NCBI GenBank assembly: GCA_009777995.1
Contig: WRKT01000025.1
Coordinates: forward strand, 1-36,104
DNA length: 36,104 bases
Reading direction: 5' to 3'
Source: Treponema sp.
GTDB taxonomy: Bacteria > Spirochaetota > Spirochaetia > Treponematales > Breznakiellaceae
Shown piece by piece: positions 1 through 11,100 of this stretch (position 1 is the stretch's first letter; each line of letters starts with the position of its first letter). The translations under genes were made by a program, and so were the position numbers. The notes under the pieces are model-generated. The model saw nothing but the letters and a program-made list of their open reading frames with translations, made no database searches and was not told the origin of the DNA.

Positions 1-1274
1 TTCCCGAGTCTGTGGTTTTCCCGGGGAGCACTGAGGAAACTGCGGCTGTTGTCAAACTTGCAAATAGAGAGCTTATTCCGATAACTCCAAGAGGTGCAGG
101 CTCGGGGCTTTCAGGCGGAGCAATCCCCGAGTTTGGCGGCATAGTAATCTCCCTCGAAAAGATGAACAGGCTAGTCGAACTGGATACAGAGAATATGCTC
201 GCGGTCGTGGAAGCAGGGATGGTGACAAATGACTTTGCCCTTGCGGTTCAGGAGCAGGGGCTTTTCTTTGCAGGCTATCCTATGAGCTTACAGACCTGCG
301 TCATTGGAGGCAATATCGCGGAGAACGCCGGCGGCGGGAAGGCTGTTAAGTATGGTGTTACAGGCCGTTACATTCTGGGCCTTACGATGGTTACACCGAC
401 AGGGGAGATCGTGGAGCTTGGAGGGAAGCTGGCAAAGGATGTTTCAGGTTATGACCTAAAGTCTTTGGTCATAGGCTCTGAAGGGACTTTAGGCATAGTT
501 ACAAGGGCTATTATAAAGCTGATTGGCTACCCCACTTCCACTTCAGACCTTCTCGTGCTTTTTAAAACACCGAAGGAAGCGATAGACCTTGTACCTGAGA
601 TTCTCTGCAGGGGAGTCACCCCGACAAGCATTGAGTTTATGGACAGCCTCTCTGTACAGACGAGTTGCAAATACCTTAACGAAAGCCTGCCCTACGAGGA
701 CTGCGGAGCCATGCTTTTAATCGAGCTTGACGGCTCCGATCCGAGGCAGGTTGAAAGTGATTTAATCGAAACAGGCAAACTCTGCGAAAGTCGCGGTGCA
801 ATAGAAGTCTATGTGGCAGAAGATAGGAACAATATCGAACGCATCTGGAATGTAAGGAGAAATATTGCCGAAGCATTTAAGGTCTCAAGTCCTATTCAGA
901 GTCTTGAAGACATCGTTGTACCTTCTTCAAAAATCCCCCATATAATACCTGAACTTGAAAGGCTTGGGAAAAAGTATAATATGCAGATCCCATGTTATGG
1001 TCATGCAGGAGACGGAAATCTCCATGCCACTTTGGTTAAAGACCCACAAATGAGCATGGAAGACTGGAAGAAAAATGAGATTGCCTGCCAAAAAGAGCTT
1101 TACGATATTACCAAGACCCTTGGAGGGAAAATTTCAGGTGAGCATGGCATTGGGATTAAGCGCAGGGATTTTTTTAAGGATCTGGTTAACCCGGTTGAGC
1201 TAAATCTTATGAAATCGATAAAAAAGGCTTGGGATCCTAACAATATAATGAATCCCGGGAAAATTTTTATGTAA
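1..1274 (+). CDS. glcD: FAD-linked oxidase, GlcD/D-lactate dehydrogenase family (5' partial)
   Basis: Flavoprotein of the FAD-binding PCMH/GlcD family, which oxidises 2-hydroxy acids such as glycolate or D-lactate. The FAD-binding domain is marked by PRGAGSGLSGG near the visible N-terminus, NIAENAGGGKAVKYG, and SGYDLKSLVIGSEGTLGI. The C-terminal FAD-oxidase domain ends with GHAGDGNLHATL, SGEHGIGIKRRDFF and DPNNIMNPGKIF, a complete family C-terminus. A GTG at 12 could be read as a start, but the frame is open to the window edge (P-E-S-V-V-F-P-G-S-T) and the family normally has 40-60 more residues before this point, so the gene is cut by the window. The next gene starts 43 nt downstream on the same strand. 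The substrate (glycolate, D-lactate or another hydroxy acid) cannot be settled from sequence; the family call is firm. Confidence 0.9.
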   Translation, partial: PESVVFPGSTEETAAVVKLANRELIPITPRGAGSGLSGGAIPEFGGIVISLEKMNRLVELDTENMLAVVEAGMVTNDFALAVQEQGLFFAGYPMSLQTCVIGGNIAENAGGGKAVKYGVTGRYILGLTMVTPTGEIVELGGKLAKDVSGYDLKSLVIGSEGTLGIVTRAIIKLIGYPTSTSDLLVLFKTPKEAIDLVPEILCRGVTPTSIEFMDSLSVQTSCKYLNESLPYEDCGAMLLIELDGSDPRQVESDLIETGKLCESRGAIEVYVAEDRNNIERIWNVRRNIAEAFKVSSPIQSLEDIVVPSSKIPHIIPELERLGKKYNMQIPCYGHAGDGNLHATLVKDPQMSMEDWKKNEIACQKELYDITKTLGGKISGEHGIGIKRRDFFKDLVNPVELNLMKSIKKAWDPNNIMNPGKIFM

Positions 1275-1317
1275 TTCAAAGGCAAATATCCTAAATAAGC
1301 CGAAAATAATAGGGTAT

Positions 1318-2178
1318 ATGAGATGCCATAAATTTCTTTTTATCATTTTAATTATATTGGCAGGTTTTCTTTTTACGACATGCAGGTCTCAGCCTGTGTC
1401 GACAATAGAGGGCCCGCCCCCTGACTCGCAATTGTTTTTCTCTTCCATTAAGGCCGATGATCCAAGCCTTTTACAACTCGATTTTATCCTTGAATTAAAC
1501 AATATTGATGCAGAGTCGGCAAAGCTGGAATCGTGGCAAATAGTATTAAACGGAAGAGACGGCTCAAGGGCATTCAGCCTTGAAGCGAACCCTGTTTTTC
1601 TTCTTAATACTTCAAGCGAGAGCCCTGATTCCTTTCCGCTTACGCTTAATATGGATGTAGAGGCCCTTGTTGCGGAGGGTCTTGCTCCTGAAGATCATTA
1701 TGAAGTTAGTCTGTCTCTTCATTTAAGTTACGGCCAAAATGAAAGGCTTGAAGTTTCAGGGGTTGCTGCATTCCCGGGAGTGCTTGCACCTGAGTTTCAT
1801 ATAATTAATATTGCAATACTAAAAGCTGAGCTTGTTAATACGCGTTTCAGGGTTGGGATAAGGATTGTGAACCCGAATCCTTTTGGCGTTGAGCTTTCTT
1901 CTTTTAATTATGAGCTCTACGGCAATGGCAGATTCTGGGCAGAAGGGGCTGAGAGAAATATTATTGAAATTCCCGGGAAGTCTGCCGTTGAAGGTTATCT
2001 TTTTATGCTGATGAATTTCATTGGCATGGAGCGCAGCCTGCTCGACCAGATTATTAATCTTGTTGATGTAAACTACCGCTTTGCAGGCGAGGCACTTGTT
2101 TCAACAGGGGTCATGTATCTTCCCGGTTTCAATACTGCATTTGACCTTTCAGGATACTCACAGGTTCTTGAAAATTAG
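1318..2178 (+). CDS. LEA14-like lipoprotein with two LEA-type domains
   Basis: 286 residues. The N-terminus has a basic start, a hydrophobic stretch (residues 6-20) and a cysteine at 22 after F-T-T, a relaxed spirochaetal lipobox, so it is probably a membrane-anchored lipoprotein facing the periplasm or surface. Two beta-rich domains follow (about 45-150 and 160-275). The second carries the LEA14/water-stress signature NPNPFG at 185-190, followed by the pattern L-x-x-F-x-Y-x-L-Y-x-N-G; the first has a comparable but weaker L-N-N-I-D-A-E element. ATG at 1318 has an AGGG just upstream. The gene overlaps the oppositely oriented kinase gene tail to tail by 4 nt, sharing the bases of both stop codons. 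LEA14-like lipoproteins are frequent in treponemes; function unknown. Confidence 0.75.
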   Translation: MRCHKFLFIILIILAGFLFTTCRSQPVSTIEGPPPDSQLFFSSIKADDPSLLQLDFILELNNIDAESAKLESWQIVLNGRDGSRAFSLEANPVFLLNTSSESPDSFPLTLNMDVEALVAEGLAPEDHYEVSLSLHLSYGQNERLEVSGVAAFPGVLAPEFHIINIAILKAELVNTRFRVGIRIVNPNPFGVELSSFNYELYGNGRFWAEGAERNIIEIPGKSAVEGYLFMLMNFIGMERSLLDQIINLVDVNYRFAGEALVSTGVMYLPGFNTAFDLSGYSQVLEN

Positions 2179-4715
2179 ATAATCCATTTTTTTATTATGG
2201 AATCCAATTGCAGGGTATCTATTGGCTTTGCCAAAAAGGCCTGAAATCCATGGTCATAAAAATGATTTTCCATTCCCTGCACTGCATTTGCAGTCAGGGC
2301 GATAATCGGGATCTTCTTTGTATACTCATTGTCTATATTTCGTATTGCAACGGTTGTTGCAACTCCGTCCATCCCCGGCATCATATGATCCATGAAGATG
2401 GCATTATATGGCGTCTCTCTTTCATCTAAGCTTTTATGAATGCGCTCAAGGGCCTGTGTCCCGTCCAATGCACAATCTACTTTCATTTTATATCTGCCAA
2501 GAAGGCCTGCTGCAACATCCAGATTTGTCTGCATATCATCGACTACAAGCACCTTTATATGACTTAGATCAGGCCTTACAAGCATCTTTCTTGCAATGCG
2601 CTTATCTTCCATGTAACGGAACTTCCGGAGATTTTCTGCTACCGTGGGACCTATTTTTTTATCATCAATATAACCCTGCTTAACGCGGATGCGGAATACA
2701 GAGCCTTCTCCGTACTCGCTTTCGGCCCATATTTCACCGTCCATTAATTCAGTAAGCCGTTTTGTAATTGACAGACCTAGGCCGGTGCCTTCTATCATCC
2801 TATTAGTCCTTGTATCTACTTGGGCATAATCAGTAAAAAGCTTCTCTAAATCCTCTTTGCGTATACCTATGCCGGTATCTTTTATATAAACCGACATCCA
2901 AACTTCCCCGCCCTTTTCTGTTTCTTCACAAGTTTCAATTTGCATGCCAAGAGTGACTGTCCCTTTTTGTGTGAATTTAAGTGCATTGCTTAATAGGTTA
3001 TTGATTATCTGCTTTAGACGTAAATCATCACCATATAGGTTATGGGGGAGATCTTCACTTATATCAAGCTGAAATTCTACAGGTCTGTTTGCAGTACGGA
3101 TAATATTTAAAGAAATAATATCGTTTAACAAACTTGGCATATCGTATCTAACAGGGCGCAGCTCCAGCCTTCCTGCTTCAATCTTGGAGATGTCAAGGAG
3201 ATCGTTAATAAGCCTAAGCAGGGTTTTCCCCGCTGTGCTTATTTTATTAAGATTCTCTTTTAAATTTTCTGCAATATCCTCTTCCAGCATTAGATCCGTT
3301 AGTCCCACTACCACATTCATTGGGGTTCTCATTTCATGGCTCATATGTGCAAGAAAAGCGGACTTTGTACGGTTTGCAAGCTCTGCTGCCTCTGCCTGCT
3401 TTTGCTCTGTAATATCAAAACAATAACCTTCTATCAGGACGGGAATACCTTCTTCGTCACATTCAAGAACGCGACTCCTCTCCCACATCCATTTTATTGT
3501 ACCGTCTTTTAGTAGAAGTCTGTAATTATGCTCGTATGATTGACCTTGCTCGATTGTTTCTTCGTTCTTTTTTTGAACAGCTTCCCTATCTTCCGGATGC
3601 ACCATATCAATATATCTACTTATTTTTCCGACAAGCTCATCCGGGGCATAACCGATTAATTCTCTGCTTCCTTCACTCACGTAAGTATAAATCCACTCGG
3701 GTGAATTATAAACGCATTGGTATACCATACCGGGCAAATTACTTATAATAGCTTCAATCCTAGACTTCATTCTTACCTGCTCTGCTGCAAGTATTCGTCT
3801 GTTTATTGCATTAGCAAGCATATAGCATCCGGACTGTAAAATGTCAATTTCATCTTCGGCAAAACTTCGGGCTGTTCGACAATCATCTATACAGCAAAAT
3901 CCCCAGAAATTATTCTTAATAAAGATCGGTATTACCAATACGGTCTTAATTTTAAAAATACTTAGAAAATCCTGTTCTTCCTTTGAGAAGCCGGAAACAG
4001 GTCCGTGAACATATTCTCCTTTTGAAAGGCTGCTTTCCCATCTTGGCACTGCCGCATAGTTAAAACTCGATGCAGGAAAATCAGATTTTATTTTACGTCC
4101 TGTTTCACTGAACCAGAAATGGATTAAATTGGCATGGAGTTCCCCACCCTTCATTTCATTTTGCCAAACCTCTACACAGTCAACATCGACACTATTACCG
4201 ATAATTTCCATACCTTCTAATATGGAAGTAATTAATTTTTCTTCGTCGTCTGCTCTAAGAAGAACACTTGCTGCACGGTTCACTGCGCTTAATAATACAT
4301 CGCGTCGTCTAAGCATTTCTGCCATTTTCTTCTTTTCGATTATATCTACCATTGCGCCTGCAACTCTTAACTTTACAAGAGCAGGGCTAAAGGGTTTAAT
4401 AATATAGTCAGCAGCACCAAGTGCAAAACCTTTTTCTTCGTCGCCCGTTCCGCTTAAGCCGGTAACAAATATTACAGGAATATCCTTTGTTGTTTCAGAG
4501 CTCTTTAATGCGGCCATTACATCATAACCGTCCATTTCAGGCATAATAATATCAAGCAGAATTATATCAGGAAGATGTTTTTCAGCCATTTCAATAGCAT
4601 GCTGTCCGTTTCTTGCAGCATAAACCGTGTATTCCGGTTTAAGTATATCAACCAATGCAAGTATATTGGATTTTTCATCATCAACTACAAGGATGCTGAA
4701 CTTTCTTTCATTCAT
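2175..4715 (-). CDS. Cytosolic hybrid histidine kinase (REC-GAF-PAS-HisKA-HATPase-REC)
   Basis: 846 residues with no membrane segment or signal peptide. Domain order: receiver (about 7-120; acidic pair D12/D13, phospho-acceptor D55 in LLDIIMPEMDG, K107), GAF-like sensor (about 145-310), PAS with PAC (about 318-440, WMWERSRV), HisKA with phospho-histidine H460 in MSHEMRTPMN, HATPase (N-box NNLLSNALKF 572-581, DTGIGI, GTGLGLSI), and a second receiver (about 720-845, D776 in FMDHMMPGMDG). Last gene of a five-kinase run; its ATG overlaps the upstream kinase stop as ATGA, with a GGGAG ribosome site 7 nt before. The N-terminal receiver makes it a plausible recipient of phosphate from the HPt domains of the two preceding kinases (inference). 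It has no DNA-binding output domain. The HisKA core most resembles the kinases at 12373-15309 and 15302-16723. Confidence 0.92.
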   Translation of the reverse strand: MNERKFSILVVDDEKSNILALVDILKPEYTVYAARNGQHAIEMAEKHLPDIILLDIIMPEMDGYDVMAALKSSETTKDIPVIFVTGLSGTGDEEKGFALGAADYIIKPFSPALVKLRVAGAMVDIIEKKKMAEMLRRRDVLLSAVNRAASVLLRADDEEKLITSILEGMEIIGNSVDVDCVEVWQNEMKGGELHANLIHFWFSETGRKIKSDFPASSFNYAAVPRWESSLSKGEYVHGPVSGFSKEEQDFLSIFKIKTVLVIPIFIKNNFWGFCCIDDCRTARSFAEDEIDILQSGCYMLANAINRRILAAEQVRMKSRIEAIISNLPGMVYQCVYNSPEWIYTYVSEGSRELIGYAPDELVGKISRYIDMVHPEDREAVQKKNEETIEQGQSYEHNYRLLLKDGTIKWMWERSRVLECDEEGIPVLIEGYCFDITEQKQAEAAELANRTKSAFLAHMSHEMRTPMNVVVGLTDLMLEEDIAENLKENLNKISTAGKTLLRLINDLLDISKIEAGRLELRPVRYDMPSLLNDIISLNIIRTANRPVEFQLDISEDLPHNLYGDDLRLKQIINNLLSNALKFTQKGTVTLGMQIETCEETEKGGEVWMSVYIKDTGIGIRKEDLEKLFTDYAQVDTRTNRMIEGTGLGLSITKRLTELMDGEIWAESEYGEGSVFRIRVKQGYIDDKKIGPTVAENLRKFRYMEDKRIARKMLVRPDLSHIKVLVVDDMQTNLDVAAGLLGRYKMKVDCALDGTQALERIHKSLDERETPYNAIFMDHMMPGMDGVATTVAIRNIDNEYTKKIPIIALTANAVQGMENHFYDHGFQAFLAKPIDTLQLDSIIKKWII

Positions 4716-7700
4716 GATTTAACTCCCATTTCCGTCTTTAGCTTTTCAAGGGTTCCGGCAGCAGACATAAAATCAAACTCGTCTATTTGCTTTGCAAGTT
4801 CTTCTGTTCCGGAAATTCGACGAATTTCGTCAAGGAGGTCTATTGAATCGGTGCTGTCATTTTCAAGCAAGGGCTGTAACCTCTCAAACAAGGAAAGGAT
4901 ATGATCCCTATCCTTTATTAAATTATTATCAGACTCATCCATTGTATTAATTTTATCACGGTTTAACTCTTCTAGAACACAGTCCAATTCAACTTTAAGA
5001 ATTTTCATTTTACTTTCCCAGACCGAGACAGCTAAATTTGCGAGCTGCTCTTCAACCTCTGCCGCAGCATCTCTTAGATTGTTTTTACCTATTAGTCCTG
5101 CATTCCCTTTTAAGCTATGAGCAAGTCTGTGGGCTTGTTTAATGTCTCCTGCAGCGGCAGCGTCTTTTATTCGTGTATAAACATTATAATTGTTCTTTAA
5201 GAAGTTCTCTTTCAGCTTTCTTTGCAGTTCCTTGTTTTCTTTGCTTTCACCTGAACGGCTGCTCAATGCTATACTGCGCACCGGTTTTAAATACTTTAAT
5301 AATATATGCCAAAGTTCCTGTGATGTAAAAGGCTTGCCAAGACAATCCGGCATTCCGTTTCTTTTATAATTTTCAAGTTCACTCAACATCACATTAGCTG
5401 TCATTGCGACAATCGGCGATCCGGAATTTAAAGCAGCGATTTTAGAAGCTGCTTCCATTCCGTCCATCACCGGCATAAACATGTCCATGAAAATCAAGTC
5501 AAAAGGCTTCTCATTCTTTTCCTTGCGTTCTTTCACCAACTGTACGCCAATCTTGCCGTTTTCGGCGCATACAGTTTTTAATCCTACCCGATCAAGATGA
5601 GCACAAATTACCTGTCTATTCATCTCATTATCATCGCAGACCAAGAGCAGTCCTTCAAAGTAAGGTCTTTCAGTAATTTCGGGGCTAGTTCTTCCCGACC
5701 TGTCAGTCAGTGTTTCTATTGTGTCAAACGTTAATTCAAAACTAAAGGTGCTTCCTCCGCCGAGAGAACTTTTTGCTTCGAGCTTTCCGCCCATAAGCTC
5801 TACAATGTTCTTTGAAATTGTAAGCCCAAGCCCTGTGCCCCCGTAATCGCGGGTGGTGCTTGAGTCAGCCTGGACAAAAAGCCCAAAGACCTTTTCTATG
5901 TGCTCAACTGTCATGCCGATACCGGTATCCGCCACTTCAAAGATGATAGTAGCATTGCCGTTGCTTGAGTTTTTTATTGACGAGGAAAATTTTACGGTTC
6001 CTTTTTCGGTAAATTTAACGGCATTTGATAAAAGGTTCATAAGTACCTGATAAAGTCTTAAAGGATCCCCAAGGAGCTTTTTGCCGTCTATCTTCTCGGC
6101 ATAGGTACTTAAGTTTAGATTTTTTTCTTTTATACTTGGCAGAATAACAGATTGGCATCGTGCAAAGACTTCGTTTAAGTCAAAGGGAACCCTGTCAAGT
6201 TCCATTTTTCCCACTTCAATTTTGGAAATATCAAGAATATCGTTTACTATTCCCAAAAGCCACTTGGTATTATCGGTAATTTTATTTAAATAATCCTTTA
6301 CCTGCGGCACAAGTGCCATATCGGATGCAAGTTCTGCAAAACCCATAATACTGTTCATCGGTGTTCTTATCTCGTGACTCATTGTTGCAAGAAACTCTGA
6401 CTTTGCACGATTTGCCATTTCTGCATTTAATTGATCTGCAAAAATCCTACGCTTTGTCTTATCATATCTGTAAATTATGATTAACAAAACAAGAATTAAA
6501 GCAAGGGTTATTACTGCTCCTATTAACCAGGGACGCTGGGCTTGAACAAGTCTTAGGCGGTAGTCATAAGTCCGCCTGAGCCACTGGCCTGAAATCATTT
6601 CGGTATCAATTAACTGCATGGATTTATCGATTATCGAAAGCAAGACTTCTTCGTCTTTATTAAGTCCAAATGTGAATGGCAAGCTATTATTAAATATAAT
6701 ATTTGCCTTATATCCTGCCATTTCCTGAAAATTAGTCACATAGAGAAGCCCGCTTTGGGTGTTCATAACCATATCAACTTCGCCTCGTATCAGCGCATCA
6801 AAGGAATTCCCCATGCTGTCATAGTAAAAAACATGATTATGATCAGGAAACCATTCCAAGAAAAGTTCTTCGTGGAATGAACCTGAGACCAACCCAACCC
6901 TCATTAAGAAAACTTCGTAAATACTCATGTTTCGCAGTTCGTTATTGGAAATAAGCACAGATTGACCGATAAAAAATGTGGACTGCGGCCATAAAAAGCG
7001 GCTTAGCCTGTCGCTTGTATGTGCCAGATGTGTTACAATCTTTGCTTCACCTTCTTCCAGCATATCAATGAGTTCAGTCCATTCAGCGCGGCGCTCATTT
7101 ACAACTTTAAACTCAAGACCTGTAAGTGCGTTTATTTCATTTAAAACGTCAAAGGCTATCCCCTGCCACTCCTGATCATGGGTACTATAAAAAGCTACAG
7201 GATAATTATCACGCTCGGCTGCAATCGGGATGACCGGATTTCTTTGTATGTAAGCCTTCTCTTCTTCTGTGAGCCTTGATAACAGCATGTTCCTCATGTA
7301 TTCATGGCTGCCATGCCGATACATTTCATTAAAATGGTGATCTGCCCCGGATTCTAGCGCCTTTTGCATAACCGAAATAAAAGGCATAAGGGCCTGATTA
7401 TAAGCTGCAAAAGAAGTTGATGCGAAAATTGGCGGCATAAAATCTTCGGTCATTACATCAGCACCAAAGCCGGTTTCATTAACACCTACTGTGACAAGAA
7501 CATCTGCTTCTCCTGATAAAAATAGCTCGTATGCATCTGTAAACACATCTACATATACTATCTCGAAATCATGGATTGCATGCTCTAAAATATTATAAGT
7601 TGTAGCGGCATCTGTCACAAGAGCATATCTGGGAAGGCGCATCTGTCTAATTTCAGTTACAGATGGGCTGTCCCTCAGACGAAAATATTTAACAACCCGC

Positions 7701-8131
7701 TGTGCTATTGGATCAGTCATTAAATATGTCTGCCTGCGTCCTGCCGTAGGCATTAAGTAACCGGTGAAATCAATTGTTCCTTCTTCAAGCCCGTTTAGTA
7801 ATTCCAACCATGTATAGTTTTGGGTAATAAAAGGAATTCCAAAGAATGATGAAAGCCACTCGCTTGTTAAGTGCGCAAATCCGGCTATTTCGCCATCCAT
7901 ATTGTAAAATGATTCGGTGCTGAACATCATACCGTAAATAAAGTGATCAAACTGTTCTTTTAGTGCTTCAATTGCAGCAATTTCATCGGCAGTTACGCCG
8001 GGGACATCGCGATATGTAATACCATTAAAATATAAGCGCCCATCATTAACTGTTGATTCTTGGCATCCGGAAAATAGAGTTAAAATGAGTACACTTAAAA
8101 ATATTGCAGAATAATATTTGTGATTTTTCAC
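4712..8131 (-). CDS. BvgS-like lipobox hybrid kinase (2 x SBP_bac_3, TM, HisKA, HATPase, REC, HPt)
   Basis: 1139 residues from a GTG start at 8131, chosen because GGAG lies 7 nt upstream and it places a lipoprotein signal at the N-terminus (L-F-S-G-C, Cys23). Two periplasmic substrate-binding-like (Venus flytrap) domains follow (about 38-285 and 298-520); the second has the family pattern around YPVAF and GIAFDVL. One membrane helix (about 534-553), a short linker, HisKA with H586 in MSHEIRTPMN, HATPase (NLLSNAVKF, DTGIGM, GTGLGL), receiver with D883 in FMDMFMPVMDG, and a C-terminal HPt with H1005 in RLAHSLKGN. This resembles BvgS/EvgS without the PAS. It starts 1 nt after the preceding kinase stop and overlaps the next gene by 4 nt. 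Ligand unknown. Expected to be an inner-membrane sensor whose periplasmic end may also be lipid-anchored. Confidence 0.92.
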   Translation of the reverse strand: MKNHKYYSAIFLSVLILTLFSGCQESTVNDGRLYFNGITYRDVPGVTADEIAAIEALKEQFDHFIYGMMFSTESFYNMDGEIAGFAHLTSEWLSSFFGIPFITQNYTWLELLNGLEEGTIDFTGYLMPTAGRRQTYLMTDPIAQRVVKYFRLRDSPSVTEIRQMRLPRYALVTDAATTYNILEHAIHDFEIVYVDVFTDAYELFLSGEADVLVTVGVNETGFGADVMTEDFMPPIFASTSFAAYNQALMPFISVMQKALESGADHHFNEMYRHGSHEYMRNMLLSRLTEEEKAYIQRNPVIPIAAERDNYPVAFYSTHDQEWQGIAFDVLNEINALTGLEFKVVNERRAEWTELIDMLEEGEAKIVTHLAHTSDRLSRFLWPQSTFFIGQSVLISNNELRNMSIYEVFLMRVGLVSGSFHEELFLEWFPDHNHVFYYDSMGNSFDALIRGEVDMVMNTQSGLLYVTNFQEMAGYKANIIFNNSLPFTFGLNKDEEVLLSIIDKSMQLIDTEMISGQWLRRTYDYRLRLVQAQRPWLIGAVITLALILVLLIIIYRYDKTKRRIFADQLNAEMANRAKSEFLATMSHEIRTPMNSIMGFAELASDMALVPQVKDYLNKITDNTKWLLGIVNDILDISKIEVGKMELDRVPFDLNEVFARCQSVILPSIKEKNLNLSTYAEKIDGKKLLGDPLRLYQVLMNLLSNAVKFTEKGTVKFSSSIKNSSNGNATIIFEVADTGIGMTVEHIEKVFGLFVQADSSTTRDYGGTGLGLTISKNIVELMGGKLEAKSSLGGGSTFSFELTFDTIETLTDRSGRTSPEITERPYFEGLLLVCDDNEMNRQVICAHLDRVGLKTVCAENGKIGVQLVKERKEKNEKPFDLIFMDMFMPVMDGMEAASKIAALNSGSPIVAMTANVMLSELENYKRNGMPDCLGKPFTSQELWHILLKYLKPVRSIALSSRSGESKENKELQRKLKENFLKNNYNVYTRIKDAAAAGDIKQAHRLAHSLKGNAGLIGKNNLRDAAAEVEEQLANLAVSVWESKMKILKVELDCVLEELNRDKINTMDESDNNLIKDRDHILSLFERLQPLLENDSTDSIDLLDEIRRISGTEELAKQIDEFDFMSAAGTLEKLKTEMGVKS

Positions 8132-8132
8132 T

Positions 8133-11100
8133 CTAACTCTCCATTTCCTTTATTAAAGCGGCAAGCGTTATTGCAGCAGATTTGAAATCGAAGTTGTCTA
8201 TCTGTCTTGCAAGCTCTAAGGTTCCGGGAACGGAACGGATCTCATCGAGAAGCTCAATACAATCTGTGTTATCACTTTCAAGCATAGGCTTAAGCTTTGC
8301 AAATAACTTAACAGTCTGCTCCTTGTCCAATGCCGGATGCTTAACACCTCCCTGTAATTCTTCAAGTGCGCCTGATTTTTCAAGATAGGATTGAATATCG
8401 TCAAGAACGGCAAGCAGCTCTGCTTTTAAGCTGCTCATTTTATTATCCCAGACAGAGGCTATCCCGTCTTTAAGGAGCATCTCAACCTCTGCAGCGGCAT
8501 TCCTTAAAGCTGTTTTCCCTATAAGGCCCGCGTTCCCCTTAAGGCTATGTGCAAGCCTATGTCCAAGCTTTATGTCTCCTAGAGCTACAGCATTGGCAAT
8601 TTCATCATGCACATTTTGATTGTTATTAAAGAAGTTTACCCGCAGCTTTCTTTGCAGCTCTTCGTTGTCCTCTTCTTCATATATCGGGTCACTGCTTATC
8701 GGTGTAAGGTAATTCAATAGTACCTGCCATAAGTCATAAGAAGTAAATGGTTTCCCAAGACAGTCGGGCATACCATTCCTCTTGTATTTTTCCAGCTCGC
8801 TGGTCATTATATTTGCAGTCATTGCAATAACCGGGGTTCCGGTATTTAAGGCCATAATTTTTGAAGAAGCTTCCATTCCATCCATGACGGGCATGAACAT
8901 ATCCATGAAAATTAGATCAAAGGGCTTTTCATTTTTTCGTATGCGCTCTTGAACCGCTTCAACACCTGCTTTTCCGTTCGCAACTGCCACCGTCTGTAAT
9001 CCCACACGGGCAAGATGGGCGCAGATCACTTCTTGGTTCATGGTATTGTCATCACAGATTAGCACGAGGCCTTCAAAGTATGGTTTTTCGAGTATATCGT
9101 ACTTAGTCTTTTCATTTTGTGTATCATCAGAAACAAGTATAGTATCGAATGTAAGCTCAAAGCTGAAAATACTTCCAACACCGACAGTACTATCCGCCTT
9201 AAGCTCTCCGTTCATTAACTCTACAATGCTCTTTGCAATAGGAAGCCCAAGTCCCGTACCTCCGTATTCACGGGTTGTACTTGAATCTGCCTGCGTGAAT
9301 GCATCGAATACTTTATTTATCTGCTCAATACTCATGCCAATGCCGGGGTCTTTTACTTCGAAATAAACAGTGGTTTTGCTCTCGTTTACATCTTTTATTG
9401 AAGAAGAAAATTTAATTGTCCCTGAGTCGGTAAACTTAACGGCATTGCTCAATAAGTTCATAAGTACCTGGTATAATCTCAAGGGATCACCAAGAAGTTT
9501 CCTCCCTGATGACGGTTCTGCATAAACACTCAAGTCAAGGCCCTTCTCTTTAATACCGGGAAGAATAACTGATTGGCAGCGAGAGAAAACATCATGCAGA
9601 TCAAAAGGCACACGCTCAAGTTCCATCTTCCCTGCTTCAATCTTGGAAATATCGAGTATGTCATTGATAATTCGAAGGAGCCATTTAGTGCTGTCAATTA
9701 TTTTTTCTAAATAACTCTTTACTTCAGGCACAGATTCGCTGTCTGTCGCAAGCTCTGCAAAGCCCATTATACTGTTCATTGGTGTTCTTATTTCATGGCT
9801 CATTTTTGCAAGGAACTCTGTCTTTGCCCTATTTGCATGCTCAGCAGCTTCCAGTTGCCGCTGCTCGGTAATATCTTCATAGTAACCTTCAACGAGATAT
9901 GGTGAACCGTCCGGGTTTTTCTCGATTACACGGCTCCGCTCCCATATCCATTTTTCATTACCTTCTCTGGTCTTTATTCTAAAAAAGGCTTCAAAAGGCA
10001 GGCCAAAAGGAATGGTCCTGGAGCTCTGCTTCTCAATGTCTTCAACATCATCTTCATGCACCATATCAAAAAATTTAATCTTACCGTCAAGCATCTCTTC
10101 AGATGTATAACCAAGCAGGTCCATGCATCCATCACTTACAAAGGTAAAGGTATATTCAGGCGGGTTATAAATTTGCTGGAAAACCATTCCGGGCAGGTTG
10201 TTAATTATTGCCTCAATACGCTGTGACATTCGCCCTGCTTCTTCTTCTGCCATCTTTCTTTTAGTAATGTCATTTGCAATACTAAGAGCACCTTCAACCT
10301 TCCCATTCATGATTAATGGTGCCTTAATAATTTCAGATGCAATACGAGTATTATTTGGAAGGGTATACCACCCTTCAGTCCTTATAGAAGTGTTTTCATT
10401 AATTACCTTTTTATCTAATTCATCGAAACCTTCAAGTGCAAGAATTGCAAGAGACTTAATATCATTGGGATGCTTGCCAATTATATCATTAGGGTCTGCC
10501 CCTGCAAGTTCGCCAAACAAATGATTACAGCTAGTATAAAAACCGTTTTTATCTTTAGTAAAAACAATTCCGGGAATAGATTCATAAATTGCAGAGAGGA
10601 CAGATGTTTGCTGCATTATTGTCTTTCTTTTTCTTCTGTCTCTAAGATAAGCTGCAATCATAAAGATGAGTATGACAACAAGTGCTGCGGCTGCTAAATT
10701 ATTCCAGAGTCTTCGAGCCTCCACAAACGCTAAGCGGTAATCATAGGTCCTTCTTATCCACCTTCCCGAAATAATATCGACATCAATTATGGAAAGGGCC
10801 TTATCAACAATGGACACTAAAATATCTTCGTTAACATTAAAACCGAAAGTAGAGTTAAATGTACTGTTAAAAACTATATTTGCTTTGAAACCGGGGAGCT
10901 CTCTAAAATGTGTCATTGTCAGAAGCTGAATCACGCTTGACATGACCATATCCACTTCTCCGATTTCCAGGGCATTGAAAGCTCCGTCTGTGCCATCATA
11001 GATCACGGTATACATGTGATTAGGAAACCAGTGTTGAAAAACAGCGGCGTATGCAGAGTCTCTGATTAATCCTACCCTTGTGAAAGCGATCTCGTTTATT

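Noticed and set aside
12-14. GTG as the start of the GlcD-type gene
   Set aside because: The frame is open upstream to the window edge and known family members have a further N-terminal stretch, so the gene is truncated by the window.
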